Below are positions 62,569-64,000 of a stretch of DNA of 64,000 nt, piece by piece. The stretch is from SCTD01 sp963784675 (GTDB taxonomy: Bacteria > Actinomycetota > Actinomycetes > Mycobacteriales > SCTD01). A program made the translations under genes and the position numbers. The stretch is from positions 92,187-156,186 of the forward strand of contig CAWASE010000016.1 in the NCBI GenBank assembly GCA_963784675.1, written 5' to 3'. Positions within the stretch are counted from its first letter, which is position 1. Each line of letters begins with the position of its first letter. Below the pieces are notes generated by a model, which was not told where the DNA came from, ran no database searches, and was given only the letters and a program-made list of their open reading frames with translations.

Positions 62569-63524
62569 CTACGCGATGCTCATGTCGTCGTGGTGCACGA
62601 CGCACGCGAGCTCTGCGGTTCCATCGGGCAGTCGCCAGTAGTGCAAGCGCCTCGCGCCGGGGGTCTTGATCTGCACGGCGATCCGGAAGGCCAGGGCGTT
62701 GTCGGCGCGCGTGCGCTGCGCGGAGTCGCCCCCCGCGTCGACACGGAGCGCGTGATGCTCGCGGGCGGGCATGACGCGGAACCGACCGCTGACCACGTCA
62801 GCGCACACCTCTGCGATCTTCTGGCGCAGCTCAGGGAATGCCTCCAGGCTGTCGAGCAACCGCTCGCCGATGACGAAGTCCTCCAGCGGCCACTCCTGAC
62901 GATCGGCGCCGATGTAGTTCGCCTCCACGCCCGCTGCACCTGAGCCCGGAACGCCTCTTCGGCGTCCGCTTCGTCTGCTCCGCCGAGCAACCTTGCCTTC
63001 AGGCGCTTGACCTGGTCCTTGAGTGACCGCCCTTCCTTCTTCAGGTCGCGGATCTCGCGGTCCTTCGCGCGCAACGCGTCGGCGAGCTCCTCCTCCGCGG
63101 ACTCGGCGCGAGCCTGCAGGATGTGAGCAGCTCGCCGAGCATCGTCGACCTGGTCCTGGAGCTCGGCCAGACGGCTTGCTGTTGCTGTGGGCGGCGGCGT
63201 CGGCAATGGCTGAGCTTGCCCAGACTGGGTCTCGGGCAGCGTCGGTACCGGCTGATCCGCCCTGCCGAGGACTGCCGGTGGCAGCAGGCGAAGGATCGGC
63301 TGGCTTCCGTCGTAGCCGGTGACGAGAACGCGAATGGCATCGCCAACGACGAGCGCAGGGTCGCGTTTGCGTCGAACGACCCAGACCTTCAAGCCGTCAC
63401 CAAGGTCGACCTCGCCGCCTCCTGGCATCGCCTCGAGAACGATGGCATCGAGCTCGTCGCCGATCGCGAGTGTGGGGAGCTCGACAGCCGGAGCGGTGCC
63501 GTCGGGGTCAGAGGTAACGGTCAT
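62569..63524 (-). CDS. Coiled-coil protein with S1-like N-terminus (one frame break)
   Basis: About 318 codons, ATG at 63524. The N-terminal 70 residues (LAIGDELDAIVLEAMPGGGEVDLGDGLKVWVVRRKRDPALVVGDAIRVLVTGYD) look like an S1/OB RNA-binding fold, followed by a proline-rich linker and a coiled coil (RLAELQDQVDDARRAAHILQARAESAEEELADAL). The C-terminal part (EDFVIGERLLDSLEAFPELRQKI onward) follows after a break near 62935. No catalytic motif. Its start overlaps the end of the next upstream gene (63508), so they form a two-gene unit. Confidence 0.55.
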
Positions 63525-63900
63525 CGACGTGTCGATCGAGCTCGCTGCGCAGACGTTGCTGGGCACGAGGTGCTTCGTCGGGGGTGTAGGCGAAGATCAG
63601 CGGGTGTCGGTGGGGTGAGTCAGTTCGCGCGAGGCCGGGCCACCAGATCCGCGATGCGCCACCGAAGACGCCGAACATGTCGGGCAGCGTGGCGGTGAGG
63701 TGCCGGGTGAGGTCGCCGGTCGGAAGGACCAGCACCTCCTGAGGGCTCACCGCCTTCGCCAAGGCATCGACGTCGAGGAGCGGCTCGACCTCCTAGTTGC
63801 GGGTCGTCACGACAACGATCGGGTCGACGCGAGCCGGATCGAACAACGCCGCGACGAGATCGTCGACATCGGCGATCGTGTTGAGTCGGCGCACGGTCAT
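63508..63900 (-). CDS. Hypothetical protein, partner of the coiled-coil gene (one frame break)
   Basis: About 130 codons from ATG 63900 (TVRRLNTIADVDDLVAALFDPARVDPIVVVTTRN) joined after a break near 63797 to EVEPLLDVDALAKAVSPQEVLVLPTGDLTRHLTATLPDMFGVFGGASRIWWPGL. No enzyme motif. The stop overlaps the start of the coiled-coil gene by 17 bases. Possibly a toxin, sensor or scaffold, but nothing specific can be said. Confidence 0.5.
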
Positions 63901-64000
63901 CGGATGAGCACGGCCACGCAGAGGACACTTTGCCGGCCCGTTCGCAAGGGTCAGGGGGGCGCGTCGCGTTGGCTGTTCTCGTGGATGGGCGGCGGCGTGG

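Noticed and set aside
1..64000. CRISPR array or cas genes
   Set aside because: No regular spacer-repeat array is visible; the only tandem repeats are the 12-base units at 59776-59823 and the simple repeats at 8222 and 20134.

Overview
The window comes from a high-G+C actinobacterium. The evidence is a PdtaS-type two-component kinase, a WhiB1-type iron-sulfur regulator, an RsbW/SigF stress-sigma pair, the fused actinobacterial 2-oxoglutarate enzyme Kgd with its small DUF6104 neighbour, and a nickel superoxide dismutase with its maturation protease. Many genes start with GTG, several appear leaderless, and GTGA/ATGA overlaps are common. It is a soil-type actinomycete rather than a Mycobacterium (NiSOD, sortase-anchored phosphoesterase), but the genus cannot be resolved from the sequence alone.

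Positions 1-39410 are ordinary chromosome. They hold DNA repair and signalling genes (1-6065), a surface phosphoesterase and a PolA-like polymerase (6270-9973), the NiSOD locus (10468-11865), a malic enzyme/quinone reductase/rhomboid run (12638-15637), a toxin-antitoxin locus broken by an IS630 element (15655-17750), an ECF sigma operon (17786-19256), the kgd operon (20352-24209), a lipoprotein hydrolase, an E2-like protein and a catalase (25333-29398), and an EAL protein (29896-31188). A tightly overlapping eight-gene carbohydrate cluster follows (32491-39410): sulfotransferase, three glycosyltransferases, acyl-CoA dehydrogenase, PIG-L deacetylase, methyltransferase and a fourth glycosyltransferase.

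From about 39411 the character changes. Positions 39813-58645 form a defence island of two divergent modules. The left one (minus strand) encodes a DUF6361 protein, a phospholipase-D-like protein and a large helicase, followed by a methyltransferase and a HEPN-like protein. The right one (plus strand) encodes a PLD-helicase, a DUF4391 protein, a Type III Mod methyltransferase and a Res nuclease-helicase, then an Ntn-hydrolase-like protein. They are divergent across a 333-base gap that holds a perfect palindrome. An Mrr-N-like protein and small accessory genes follow, including a DnaB-N protein preceded by four 12-base tandem repeats, a broken PD-(D/E)XK-like gene, and a pair of genes of unknown function at the right edge.

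Almost every island gene except the PLD-helicase carries one or more frame breaks, while 39 kb of core has only two (kgd linker, IS transposase). Breaks are mostly single indels between well-preserved protein segments, so a local assembly problem and very recent decay are both possible. Coordinates for such genes span the reconstructed gene, and break positions are estimates from where the recognisable protein jumps frame. All function calls rest on motif recognition by eye; no database search was run.
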